From Bacteroidetes bacterium GWF2_38_335 (GTDB lineage: Bacteria > Bacteroidota > Bacteroidia > Bacteroidales > GWF2-38-335): a stretch of 64,000 nt of DNA. The notes beneath the pieces are model-generated. The model did no database searches and had not been told where the DNA came from. It saw nothing but the letters and a program-made list of their open reading frames with translations. The translations under genes were made by a program, and so were the position numbers. The stretch's first letter is position 1, and each line of letters begins with the position of its first letter. Below, in pieces: positions 26,701 to 34,417 of this stretch. The stretch is from NCBI GenBank assembly GCA_001769535.1, contig MEOH01000010.1:440414-504413 (forward strand), written 5' to 3'.

Positions 26701-28076
26701 TTAATAGGGATATCCGAATCAGGATACACTATTTCTTCAGTTCCGGCAGTATAATTTAAAATTGAAAAGTGGTTTATCAGTCCAGTGGATGTTCCTGCAG
26801 CATCACTTTCCTGGAAAATCAGGAAATATTTCACATCCTGTCCGCTTTCAATAATGTTTAAGAAGGGAGTGATATCCAATCCAAGTTCAAGTGTGCCGTT
26901 AGCAGGAATAGTCCAGCCGCCCTGCATGTAAAAACCACCGCCCTGAAAATTAAATGCAGGAAATTCCATAACATAATCGGGAGTAGTGGCAGCGGTATTT
27001 GTTGAAAAACCGGCATATATTTTCACTCTGTTTCTCTTGTTGTGGGTAACGGTTGCTTTCAAAGTGAGTAAGGGTTGACAATCTCTTTGTGGTCTGAGTA
27101 TCTGAACGGAATGATTCCAGATTCCCCCGTTGGTAATGTCATCTGCGAGAGCTTTATAAAACATATAACAAAAACCACCGTTACCCCATGAAGGGCCTCC
27201 TGCGTATGTGTTACAGTATTTTAATCCGCCTATTTCCCAATCTCTCATGTCAACAATTCCATCAGAGTTTATGTCGATATTGTTTGTGAATTCTCCATCA
27301 CCATTGAAATCGTACCTTATTGAGTCGTTGTATCCAACAATACACATGGCATGGTTGGCGCTTGATCCCCAGGTGGGGTGGCAGTATTTGCCGGCTTCTT
27401 CGGTGCCTGCAGGTAAGGTTGCCGATGCACCGCAGCACTGTGCATAGAAAACTGCATATCCGCCGCCGGTTGATCCGTCGCAATGATCATAAATCCATCT
27501 TTTCAAAACCTCAAGTCCTTCAGGAGTTCCGGCTTCAATGGTAAAAGCTTCGGTAAGTCTGTTGTGCATGGCATGGTAATATTTATCATAGCCCGACATC
27601 CAGATGGTGTCATCGCCATTATACATACCACCATAAACAACTGAATTGGGTGTTCCGCATGCTTTCAGGACTTCAAAAGTGTGCATGTAACTTACACCGG
27701 AATATCCGGTACCGTCATTCTGAAAATTATAGGTAAAGAAAGTGGGGTATTGATTTTCGGGTAAAGATCCACTAACGCCTCTTAGAAAGTTAATTTCACT
27801 GGCAAAACAAATTCCGACTGAAGAGGCTTGTCCGCAGTCAAGACTAGATTGCGCAAAAACAGGTCTGAAATAGCTTTGCAATGAGTTGTCAACTACATAG
27901 GGCAGACTTTTGTTTTGAGAGGCCGCAGTGACATTGGCCATGGTAAATTTCGGGAGCGACTCGAAATAAACTGAATCAGCTTTTGTAAGGAAATAATCGC
28001 TGGAGTGAAATTTTTTTTCCTGTGCAAAGGAATACAAACCAAACAGCACCAGTGTAAGAATTAATAATTTTTTCAT
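23703..28076 (-). CDS. Secreted papain-family (C1) peptidase with T9SS C-terminal sorting domain
   Basis: A 1457-residue exported protein. Signal peptide residues 1-19 (ending SFAQ), then a C1 peptidase domain: Gln76 and Cys81 in QSSLDCGQA, His242 in SSANHAMCIVGYN, Asn289 and the PSWGNGG block near 296-301. The usual QGxCGSCW site is altered to Q-S-S-L-D-C-G. Between His and Asn lie two EF-hand/dockerin-like calcium loops (D256-N258-D260-G261 and D268-N270-D272-G273-D276). The long remainder is beta-rich, and the last 75 or so residues (FPNPFNDITVFEI... onward) form a type A T9SS sorting domain. I start at 28076 because the ATG 27 bases upstream lies inside the promoter. Confidence 0.88.
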   Translation of the reverse strand: MKKLLILTLVLFGLYSFAQEKKFHSSDYFLTKADSVYFESLPKFTMANVTAASQNKSLPYVVDNSLQSYFRPVFAQSSLDCGQASSVGICFASEINFLRGVSGSLPENQYPTFFTYNFQNDGTGYSGVSYMHTFEVLKACGTPNSVVYGGMYNGDDTIWMSGYDKYYHAMHNRLTEAFTIEAGTPEGLEVLKRWIYDHCDGSTGGGYAVFYAQCCGASATLPAGTEEAGKYCHPTWGSSANHAMCIVGYNDSIRYDFNGDGEFTNNIDINSDGIVDMRDWEIGGLKYCNTYAGGPSWGNGGFCYMFYKALADDITNGGIWNHSVQILRPQRDCQPLLTLKATVTHNKRNRVKIYAGFSTNTAATTPDYVMEFPAFNFQGGGFYMQGGWTIPANGTLELGLDITPFLNIIESGQDVKYFLIFQESDAAGTSTGLINHFSILNYTAGTEEIVYPDSDIPINENGTLYLGIVENVVFDTITITTTDLPDVTVYEDYSFQMEAANGNDPYTWDIIQDYAKTQFTGSFPAMGSNIVTLNSAGYAVIELPFDFPYYDEYVNKIAIRDEGCLHIIGDLYPWPYNHETQILAFHKYKMIAPMFSDLMSVFASQSDEISYTMNSDSITIVFDMSKSSDYSDVKFAVRLLKNGNIKFFYGTLSTSIILNEIIGIAEGDHRNFVKFTENLNAISNKNYLLERPQYPMGLKLSVDGLLSGVMDEPVFNVPLIFQAVDENHLKNRKTLFISSNGLIIDYATNCGTNAVIDYGENITLDMSLHNTFISDITSAVATINSTDPYITITDNTETVGTIPALTEVDFNDAFAISIHGDIPDNHVIPASITVVSGASHWTRNINLTARSPIIEFDNMVINDGDDGLLDPGETADLLITYKNTGGSAAYNVNIDYSTLDPNITINTTPPSPAFAIIEPDSLKTVVLNISIDAAADSGYVAGINSHFTADYGYIFDDLLYLGIGLIIEDFETGDMSAFSWSTSGNNDWFVSDELPYEGAYCIESGDIADNESSVLSLAIEVLQPGTISFFKKVSCEDGPSENYDFLKFSIDGVQKGIWDGTVAWSESSYSVTAGVHLFEWAYVKDYSVSTGSDCAWVDYITFPTINNSLPELSINPDSVVKTMLADQIDSDTISLSNIGGGIIEYNVLIDFSSASMKSISNTKSIAGSYVECLDGNLYTGTPYAITFRVFNASPDNEWLKDLYINFPENIRVDSATNFVGGSGGPLVYDGTTGDNITINWHGEDAEGWGVVHASEAAIATVYIYVDTAVTEDVTFVYTIQGEVYGADPHTIVSDITVPNFGNNQPWITLDNETGSVIMLGTNDLVLNFNTYGMEPGTYTCDLLIENTYNDLFILPVTLIVTTEINVPEIENNSYIKNFPNPFNDITVFEISEPSQTEAELSIYNSLGEKVITLFSGTLSPGISKFTWNGSGVAEGVYYYKYSNDKTCKTGNIIFVNY

Positions 28077-28100
28077 TCTAAGTAAGTAAAATGGTTTAAT

Positions 28101-28132
28101 CAAAGGTAAAAAATACTTACAATCAAACCAAA
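28101..28132 (-). promoter_or_regulatory. Consensus Bacteroidota promoter for the C1 peptidase gene
   Basis: On the minus strand TTTG (28132-28129), 20 bases, then TACCTTTG (28108-28101): an exact TTTG-N20-TAnnTTTG match. The start codon at 28076 is 24 bases further on. Confidence 0.65.
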
Positions 28133-28135
28133 TTA

Positions 28136-30178
28136 TTACTCAATAATAATTTCGTATAACTCACCGGTATAGTTATTTTTTGGGAACGGGATGTTTTCCT
28201 GTCTGAAAGGAGTAAGCGGCCACCATTCGGCAAGATGGAATTCCTGAGTAATAACAAGCAACATCTGGTTATTGGGAATTGCTGTAACTTTATCATTCAT
28301 ATATCCGATTATTTTCATCTTATCAGGTTCAGATCCTGCCCGCCAGATAATTTCAGTGGGTTTCCATTCGATTTCAAAATAGTAAAAATCTGATTCAAGA
28401 GCTTCTTTTTCATTTACCGGTGTTTTTATCTGCAGGGCTTTGTAATAATCATCCCAACGGTGAATGACAAATTCCTTGTCTTTGTATTTTATCTTTCTTG
28501 CTCCGATTGCATAGAATTCGGGTTCGCGGCATGCCATATCCCAGTTTGTACAGCTGATGATAATATCTTCAGGTTTGTCTTTATTCTCAGGGCGGAACAA
28601 TGAGTTTTTATATGAATTTTCGGGCCAGTCCTTACTGGTTTTTACGATTTCAATATCAATTTCAGAATATGGTAAAACATTTTTTCTTTCAGCATTTTGA
28701 CCTGTCAGGTGCTTTGGAATATAACCCGCTTTGTTACAAGGTCTTCTGTTGTTCCATTCTCCCATCTGATTAATCAGCCAAAAAGCATTTGTGATTCCAT
28801 TCCAGACATTGTCATCATTCAATAATTCGGTGAGTTTGGCTTTAATTCTGAATTTACCATATGTGAATCCATGCCGGGATTTAATTCCAACGTTTTCCTT
28901 GATGTTTTTGCCTTGGTCTGACGCAGGGTTGAACAGGGTGATTTTTTTGTTTTCCTTATCTGATTTTACAGTTTTGCAAGGACAGTTGGTATTGTAAATA
29001 TGAGTATTAACCCTTTCTTTTTCGCTAAATTTTTTGGAATTTTCCTCATACATATTAAGGGTGTAATCTGAAACAAAGATGTCTTCGGTAACCGGAATAT
29101 TGCTGATTTTGTCAATATCTTTCAGTAAGTGGAAAAACTGCTGAAAATGCGAACTTTTATAAATTTGTTCATTGTTGCCGCAGTTTTCATTGAAGTAAGA
29201 TTTGTTATATTCACTTCCAACCGTCATATCAGGATCAACATAGATTCCGGAAGCCAGATCTGGTTTTGCAAATACTTTGATTCTGTTATTGCTAAGAACC
29301 GTAATGGCATTTGGAATATTTTTACCATCGCCATAAAGAAAGTAATAATATGGATTAACAAACATACCACTGTATTGTTCGGCAATATTCTCTATATAAA
29401 TTGGAATAGTTCTTCTTAAATAATTTTTTTTATCAATTACCACGAGCATAAAGCTGTATTCACCCACCCGGGGGTTTCTTTTCCACCTTTCGTTAATTGT
29501 GAAATCATTTTTTTCTTCCCTGAATATAAAAACAGCATCTGTTTTTATCTGGCTTTCCACACTGATTTTATTGTTTTTAGCTTTCTGTTTTATATTGTCC
29601 AGCCATTCGGGTGAATTTTTAATTTGGTTAATAATTTTATTAAGATCCTCGTCGGTGGGTTCTTTTTTAATACTTCCAAAGTATCTTTTTTCATCCCTGG
29701 GGTTTCCAACGATTCTTATTTTATCTTCTATTTTATGAAACTTCCCATCATTTTTTATTGTTCCTGTAGGTTTAAAATCAATATCTGTTTCTTCCCATGA
29801 ACCGTAAAAATTCTCCTGAGCCATTGGATTCGGGTCTTTTCCGGTTTTAGTTTTTATAAATTCAGGAAATTTATAGGATTCATTCTGATAATAAATTTTA
29901 TAGAAATACTCGTTTTCCTTATCGGAATTATTTTTCAGGGAAAATTCAAAAGTAAAGTAGCCATCAGATGTTTGATTTATTGAAGGGATTACGAAACCAC
30001 TGTCTATTGCATTAAGGTAGTCAATTTCAATTGGTTTAATCTGTTTACCGGATAAATAATTGGTGCAGGCATTGAAATCTTTAATTTCAAAGGTATGAGA
30101 AGCAATTTTCTCCTCTTTTGAATCACTACAGGAATAAAAAATGATTAAAAACAGTATTAAAACAGATGTAATTCTCAT
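28136..30178 (-). CDS. Lipoprotein with a GH16-like glycoside hydrolase region
   Basis: A 680-residue lipoprotein (lipobox FYSC, Cys17). The C-terminal half resembles the GH16 jelly roll: SRHGFTYGKFRIKAKL (about 434-449), the catalytic-type signature SEIDIEIV with Glu506, Asp508 and Glu510, and YFEIEWKPTEIIWRAG later on. GH16 enzymes cut beta-1,3/1,4-glucans, galactans and similar polymers; the substrate here is unknown. The N-terminal half is unassigned and contains one copy of the roughly 37-residue motif (182-222) shared with the AlgX-like proteins. The start overlaps the stop of the Ppx gene by 4 bases (ATGA). Confidence 0.75.
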   Translation of the reverse strand: MRITSVLILFLIIFYSCSDSKEEKIASHTFEIKDFNACTNYLSGKQIKPIEIDYLNAIDSGFVIPSINQTSDGYFTFEFSLKNNSDKENEYFYKIYYQNESYKFPEFIKTKTGKDPNPMAQENFYGSWEETDIDFKPTGTIKNDGKFHKIEDKIRIVGNPRDEKRYFGSIKKEPTDEDLNKIINQIKNSPEWLDNIKQKAKNNKISVESQIKTDAVFIFREEKNDFTINERWKRNPRVGEYSFMLVVIDKKNYLRRTIPIYIENIAEQYSGMFVNPYYYFLYGDGKNIPNAITVLSNNRIKVFAKPDLASGIYVDPDMTVGSEYNKSYFNENCGNNEQIYKSSHFQQFFHLLKDIDKISNIPVTEDIFVSDYTLNMYEENSKKFSEKERVNTHIYNTNCPCKTVKSDKENKKITLFNPASDQGKNIKENVGIKSRHGFTYGKFRIKAKLTELLNDDNVWNGITNAFWLINQMGEWNNRRPCNKAGYIPKHLTGQNAERKNVLPYSEIDIEIVKTSKDWPENSYKNSLFRPENKDKPEDIIISCTNWDMACREPEFYAIGARKIKYKDKEFVIHRWDDYYKALQIKTPVNEKEALESDFYYFEIEWKPTEIIWRAGSEPDKMKIIGYMNDKVTAIPNNQMLLVITQEFHLAEWWPLTPFRQENIPFPKNNYTGELYEIIIE
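29513..29635 (-). repeat. About 37-residue helical motif inside the GH16-like lipoprotein (motif copy C)
   Basis: Encodes residues 182-222: I-K-N-S-P-E-W-L, K-A-K, K-I-S-V-E-S-Q-I, D-A-V-F. It occurs once here, between the signal region and the GH16-like half. Confidence 0.75.
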
Positions 30179-31101
30179 TTTGAAAGTAATTTAAAAATGG
30201 TTCCTTCTTTAAGTGAAAAGTCTGATTGGATGATGTTTTGAATACCTGTATTTTTTGTAATAAATTTAACCAGCAGGGCTGCCACCACAATCATTTCAAC
30301 CCTCATTGCTTCTAATCCCGGCATTTTGATCCTTTCAGAAACAGTTGATAGTATTAATTTTTCGTATAGTTTTTCAAAACTTCCTCGCGGTAATGAAAAA
30401 CTTGGTTCATTTTCTTTGGATATGGGAATGTCGCTTTCACACTTGATCATATGCACAAAGCTGTCAAATGATCCTGAAGAGCCGATCAATGTTTTGAGGG
30501 GATGTTTTTCACATTCATCAAAAAAGTCGTTCAGTTCATTTGAAAAGTATTGTTCTATCATTGAAATTTCCCAATCGGAAATGGGGTCTGATGGTCTGAA
30601 TTTTTCAATGAGCCGGGCAATGCCGATTTTATAACTTTTTTTCCAGAAAATTGTACTGTTATTAGCGATAATAAACTCAATACTTCCTCCTCCAATATCA
30701 ATAATCAGGACTTTTTCTTCACTCAGTTTTACGGCGTTCCTGACACCATGGTATATGAGTTCAGCTTCTTCATCGCCGCTGATGAGTGTTACATTCAGAT
30801 TGAACCGTTCAAACAGTTCACTAATAAACAAATCTTTATTGCTGGCACTGCGAATGGCAGATGTGGCATAGGCAAAAAGTTTATCAGGATGATATTTTTT
30901 TAAAAAAGCAAGATGTTCTTCAATGGCATTGATGCCCCTTTCGATTGCATCAGGCATCAGAAGTCCCTGGTTGATTCCGCCCTGTCCCAGTTTTACTGGT
31001 ATTTTATGTCTGAATACTATGTCAAAAGCCTTGTTGTCGTTCAGTTCGGCAACAAGAAGGTTAAATGTGTTTGTTCCAAGATCTATAACTGCAATCTTCA
31101 T
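30175..31101 (-). CDS. Ppx/GppA-type phosphatase
   Basis: A 308-residue member of the exopolyphosphatase / pppGpp phosphatase family, which hydrolyses polyphosphate ends or pppGpp. It shows both ASKHA nucleotide-fold motifs: N-terminal AVIDLGTNTFNLLVAE and IIDIGGGSIEFII (about residues 133-145), with the conserved acidic GDEEAEL just before. Length corresponds to the two catalytic domains only, without the C-terminal HD domain of E. coli Ppx/GppA. It starts one base after the ABC permease gene ends and overlaps the GH16-like gene by 4 bases, so it lies within an operon. Sequence alone does not choose between polyphosphate and pppGpp. Confidence 0.9.
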   Translation of the reverse strand: MKIAVIDLGTNTFNLLVAELNDNKAFDIVFRHKIPVKLGQGGINQGLLMPDAIERGINAIEEHLAFLKKYHPDKLFAYATSAIRSASNKDLFISELFERFNLNVTLISGDEEAELIYHGVRNAVKLSEEKVLIIDIGGGSIEFIIANNSTIFWKKSYKIGIARLIEKFRPSDPISDWEISMIEQYFSNELNDFFDECEKHPLKTLIGSSGSFDSFVHMIKCESDIPISKENEPSFSLPRGSFEKLYEKLILSTVSERIKMPGLEAMRVEMIVVAALLVKFITKNTGIQNIIQSDFSLKEGTIFKLLSK

Positions 31102-31102
31102 T

Positions 31103-32794
31103 TTAGCCTTTGTATTTTAGCCATTTCCACAATTCCTTGTAGGTAATTTTTTTCCCGTACATCAGGATTCCGGTTCTATATATTTTTGCGGAAAACCAGG
31201 TAACAAAAATAAATGTGGCAACAAGAATAACCATAGATGCATATACCTGAATCCATGGAATGCCATAAGGAATGCGCGCCATCATTGCAATTGGTGATGT
31301 AAATGGTATCATAGAAAGCCATATAGCGACTTCGCCTTCAGGGTTTTGGATGATGACCGGAACGCTGATCAGCGCTAAAATTATAGGAATAGTGATGGGC
31401 AACATGAATTGCTGCGTATCTGTTTCCGCATCAACCGCAGAGCCAACCGCAGCAAACAATGCAGCATAAAGCAGGTATCCGAAAAGGAAATAGAAAACAA
31501 AAGCAAAAATTACCTGACCAAACAAGATATTGCTAACCGCATCAATAACAGATAAAAGGTCAGCGTTTGAAACTTCGGCCTGTGGTTGTTGTTGCTGTGT
31601 TTCTGTTCCGGATTGTGTAAGTCCCTGTTCAATCTGTGTTTTTTGCGGGGCAGTTGTGATTTTAGCCGGCTCACTCAGGTAATTTTGCAATCCGTTAATC
31701 AGAATGAAAGTTAATACAACCCACATAAAAAACTGAGTGAGTCCAACGAAAGCGATTCCGACAATTTTGCCCATCATGAGTTGGAAAGGCCTTACAGACG
31801 AAACAATTATTTCCACAATACGGCTGGTTTTTTCTTCAATTACTCCGCGCATCACCTGCACACCATACATGAATATAAAAATATATATAAGAAATCCTGC
31901 AAGCCAGCCCAGTACTTGTTTTAGACCTGCCTGAGATCCTTCTTCGCCTTCTTCATTAAGAAGCACAACAGGAATGGCAATATTGCACTTTGCTGCATTA
32001 ACCATATTGATGTCAATATTCTGGCTCACCAGGGTAACCCTTTCGAGTTCCTTTTCAAGGGTGTATTTGATGTAACTGGTAACGCCAGTTGGCAGTTCCT
32101 TATGGGCAAACATCTGAACACCCGATTTGTCATCGTAAAATTCCTTGGGAATCAGGAGTATGCCGTCGAAGGTGCCTTCGCCTGATCTGACTTCTTTTTT
32201 CAGTTCCTCAATATTCGCATCTGCAAGAAAAATAAAAGTAATGTACTCATTGTCGGGGAGTACCCGGGTAAAGAATTTTTCGTTAATACAATCAATTTTA
32301 ATTTGGTTTAATGCCAAATCATAATCGCTGGCAACAACTTTTCTTAGACTGTCTTCGGGCAAACCAGATTTGCCTGCAGAAAGAACGGATTTTTCCAGCC
32401 GGTCAATTATTTTGATTGCTTTTTCGGGGATAATGAACTGACCATCGCCTGTAAATTCATTAATGAATTTTCTGAGGTAAGACATGATGTTTTTAACCGA
32501 GTCTTCAGAAAAATTATTGCCATAAGGAAGCACATCCATTGATCCTTTAAAAACAATACTTATGGTGTCGGTTTTAATATTAACATTGGGATTAAGCACT
32601 GATGAATTAAAGAACTTTGTTTCATCTATAACAGCAATGGTTTTCGGTTCTTCTTTTGAAATTTTTTCAAGCCACATTGGAATAATCAGTAAGCCTGCCA
32701 TTAAAATCGGACCAATAAAAGTCATAATGAGAAATGACTTTTTCCTTACGCGGGTAAGGTATTCCCTTTTTATAATTAGAAATATCTTGTTCAT
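31103..32794 (-). CDS. ABC-2 type transporter permease (NatB-like)
   Basis: A 563-residue permease with one N-terminal helix (about residues 20-42), a large extracytoplasmic region (about 45-290) and a C-terminal membrane block of about five helices. This is the layout of NatB-type exporters, which pump sodium or drugs. A Gln-rich stretch (near 395-415, TQQQQPQAE) lies in a loop between helices. It directly follows the ATP-binding gene (5 bases), so the two form one transporter. The substrate is not evident. Confidence 0.88.
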   Translation of the reverse strand: MNKIFLIIKREYLTRVRKKSFLIMTFIGPILMAGLLIIPMWLEKISKEEPKTIAVIDETKFFNSSVLNPNVNIKTDTISIVFKGSMDVLPYGNNFSEDSVKNIMSYLRKFINEFTGDGQFIIPEKAIKIIDRLEKSVLSAGKSGLPEDSLRKVVASDYDLALNQIKIDCINEKFFTRVLPDNEYITFIFLADANIEELKKEVRSGEGTFDGILLIPKEFYDDKSGVQMFAHKELPTGVTSYIKYTLEKELERVTLVSQNIDINMVNAAKCNIAIPVVLLNEEGEEGSQAGLKQVLGWLAGFLIYIFIFMYGVQVMRGVIEEKTSRIVEIIVSSVRPFQLMMGKIVGIAFVGLTQFFMWVVLTFILINGLQNYLSEPAKITTAPQKTQIEQGLTQSGTETQQQQPQAEVSNADLLSVIDAVSNILFGQVIFAFVFYFLFGYLLYAALFAAVGSAVDAETDTQQFMLPITIPIILALISVPVIIQNPEGEVAIWLSMIPFTSPIAMMARIPYGIPWIQVYASMVILVATFIFVTWFSAKIYRTGILMYGKKITYKELWKWLKYKG

Positions 32795-32799
32795 GTCAG

Positions 32800-33726
32800 T
32801 TAATTTAATGCGTTAGTTTCTTCAACAACTTTGATAAATACATCATTCATGTTTGGAATAACCTCGTTGAATGATATAATGTTGCCAACCTGGATCAGGT
32901 TTGAAAGAAGATCGTTGGTTTTTATATCTGAGTTTAGTTTTAATTTGAGCGAACTGATATTTTTACCAGTTTTGTGGTCAATAATTTCGTAGCTTGGTGT
33001 CAGGGTTGCCAATGGCATGTTGACTTGACCTGAAAAGCCGATCTCGAAAACATTAGATTTAAACTTTTGTTTGATTTCATTAATTTCACCCTGAAGAAGG
33101 GTTTTTGATTTATTTATTAGCGTTATGTGGTCACATAATTCTTCAACACTTGCCATATTGTGGGTTGAAAACAGTATGGTTGCACCTTCTTCTTTTAGTT
33201 TAAGAATTTCTTGTTTAATCAAATTGGCATTAATTGGATCGAATCCGCTGAAAGGTTCGTCAAATATCAGGAGTTCAGGTTTATGGAGAATGGTAATGAT
33301 AAACTGTACTTTTTGTTGCATTCCTTTGGAAAGTTCCTCGACTTTTTTATCCCACCATTGCAGAATATCAAATTTTTCAAACCAGATTCTTAACCTTCGG
33401 ATTGCCTCTTTTTTAGGCAGATCTTTTAATTGGGCAAGGTAAACAGCTTGCTCGCCAACCTTCATTTTTTTGTACAGACCTCTTTCTTCGGGAAGATATC
33501 CAATGAGCGATATATCTGATGGTTGCAACTTTCTTCCTTTTAGAAATAATTTGCCGGTGTCAGGGGCTGTAATCTGATTGATAATCCTGATTAAAGTTGT
33601 TTTGCCCGCACCGTTTGGTCCAAGCAAGCCGTAAATACTTCCTTGTGAAACAGATACGGTTACATGATCAAGAGCCAGGTGATTTGCGTACTGCTTTGAT
33701 ATATTTTCAGCCAGAAAAAGTTCCAT
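32800..33726 (-). CDS. ABC transporter ATP-binding protein (NatA-like)
   Basis: A 308-residue ATPase: Walker A GPNGAGKTT (36-44), signature LSKGMQQ (132-138, in place of LSGGQ) and Walker B LLIFDEP followed by FSGFDP (152-164). The C-terminal 80 or so residues are an accessory domain seen in many NatA-like subunits. It is the first gene of a run with the permease, Ppx and GH16-like genes. A weak promoter (33750-33782) lies upstream. Confidence 0.92.
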   Translation of the reverse strand: MELFLAENISKQYANHLALDHVTVSVSQGSIYGLLGPNGAGKTTLIRIINQITAPDTGKLFLKGRKLQPSDISLIGYLPEERGLYKKMKVGEQAVYLAQLKDLPKKEAIRRLRIWFEKFDILQWWDKKVEELSKGMQQKVQFIITILHKPELLIFDEPFSGFDPINANLIKQEILKLKEEGATILFSTHNMASVEELCDHITLINKSKTLLQGEINEIKQKFKSNVFEIGFSGQVNMPLATLTPSYEIIDHKTGKNISSLKLKLNSDIKTNDLLSNLIQVGNIISFNEVIPNMNDVFIKVVEETNALN

Positions 33727-33749
33727 TATTTCTCTTTTTAATTAGGGGG

Positions 33750-33782
33750 TAAATGTAGTAAAAAAGAGCGGTTTCAAACAAA
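33750..33782 (-). promoter_or_regulatory. Weak putative promoter before the ABC transporter genes
   Basis: Minus strand TTTG (33782-33779), 21 bases, then TACATTTA (33757-33750), one mismatch from TAnnTTTG. A 12-bp palindrome TAACAATTGTTA lies just upstream at 33792-33803. Confidence 0.35.
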
Positions 33783-33853
33783 ATTATCTGCTAACAATTG
33801 TTAACATCGGTCAGGGTTTATCAACCGGATGTTTCTGTGAAAATAGATACAGG

Positions 33854-34417
33854 TTATTTCTCGCTTTTATAAGGGATATATTCCAATCTCAATTCGATGG
33901 GAATTTCTTTTGCCACTTTGTCTTCAACCAGTTTTGGGACTTTAATATTATAATCCGAGATGTTAATTGAAAAACTGCATGTGGCAACAATTTTATTTTC
34001 TTTTACTAATAACATGGCTTTTTCCTTAATTTTTCTCGTTACGCCATGTATTTCAAGGTCTCCTTCAGCTTCAACTTCATATTTTCCTTCTTTTTTAAGA
34101 TTTACCTCACTGAAATTAAGTATTTTACCTTTAAATTTTGCATTTGGATATTTTTCAGATTCCACATAATTTTCATTGAAATGTTCTTCAGCAAGCGGTA
34201 ATTTAAATTCAAAGGCTTTCATTTTTACTCCAAAAATCATTTCGCCGGTATTGATGTTGATGAAACTGATCATTTTATCATTGGTTCCTTCTATGTTTAA
34301 AATGTCAGTTCGTGAGATAAAATAAACATGACCTGTGTTTGTATAATATTTTTCCTGTGCTCTCAGGTTTTGAACTGTAAGTGCCAATAAAAAAGTTATA
34401 ATAAAAATTCCTTTCAT
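33854..34417 (-). CDS. YceI-like periplasmic lipocalin-fold protein
   Basis: A 187-residue exported protein (signal peptide residues 1-20, ending LRAQ) with the YceI pattern: F-x-x-P-L-A-x-x-H-F with NYVESEKYPNAKFKGKI (about 78-98), then ...LEIHGVTRKIK (about 126-136). YceI proteins form a beta-barrel that binds polyprenyl or similar lipids. It ends an operon with the DUF5777-like barrel (4-base overlap, ATGA) and the CxxCH lipoprotein. Its ligand is unknown. Confidence 0.85.
   Translation of the reverse strand: MKGIFIITFLLALTVQNLRAQEKYYTNTGHVYFISRTDILNIEGTNDKMISFININTGEMIFGVKMKAFEFKLPLAEEHFNENYVESEKYPNAKFKGKILNFSEVNLKKEGKYEVEAEGDLEIHGVTRKIKEKAMLLVKENKIVATCSFSINISDYNIKVPKLVEDKVAKEIPIELRLEYIPYKSEK

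Noticed and set aside
28077-28103. ATG at 28103 as the start of the papain-family peptidase
   Set aside because: It lies within the consensus promoter at 28101-28132, and the ATG at 28076 begins a normal signal peptide.
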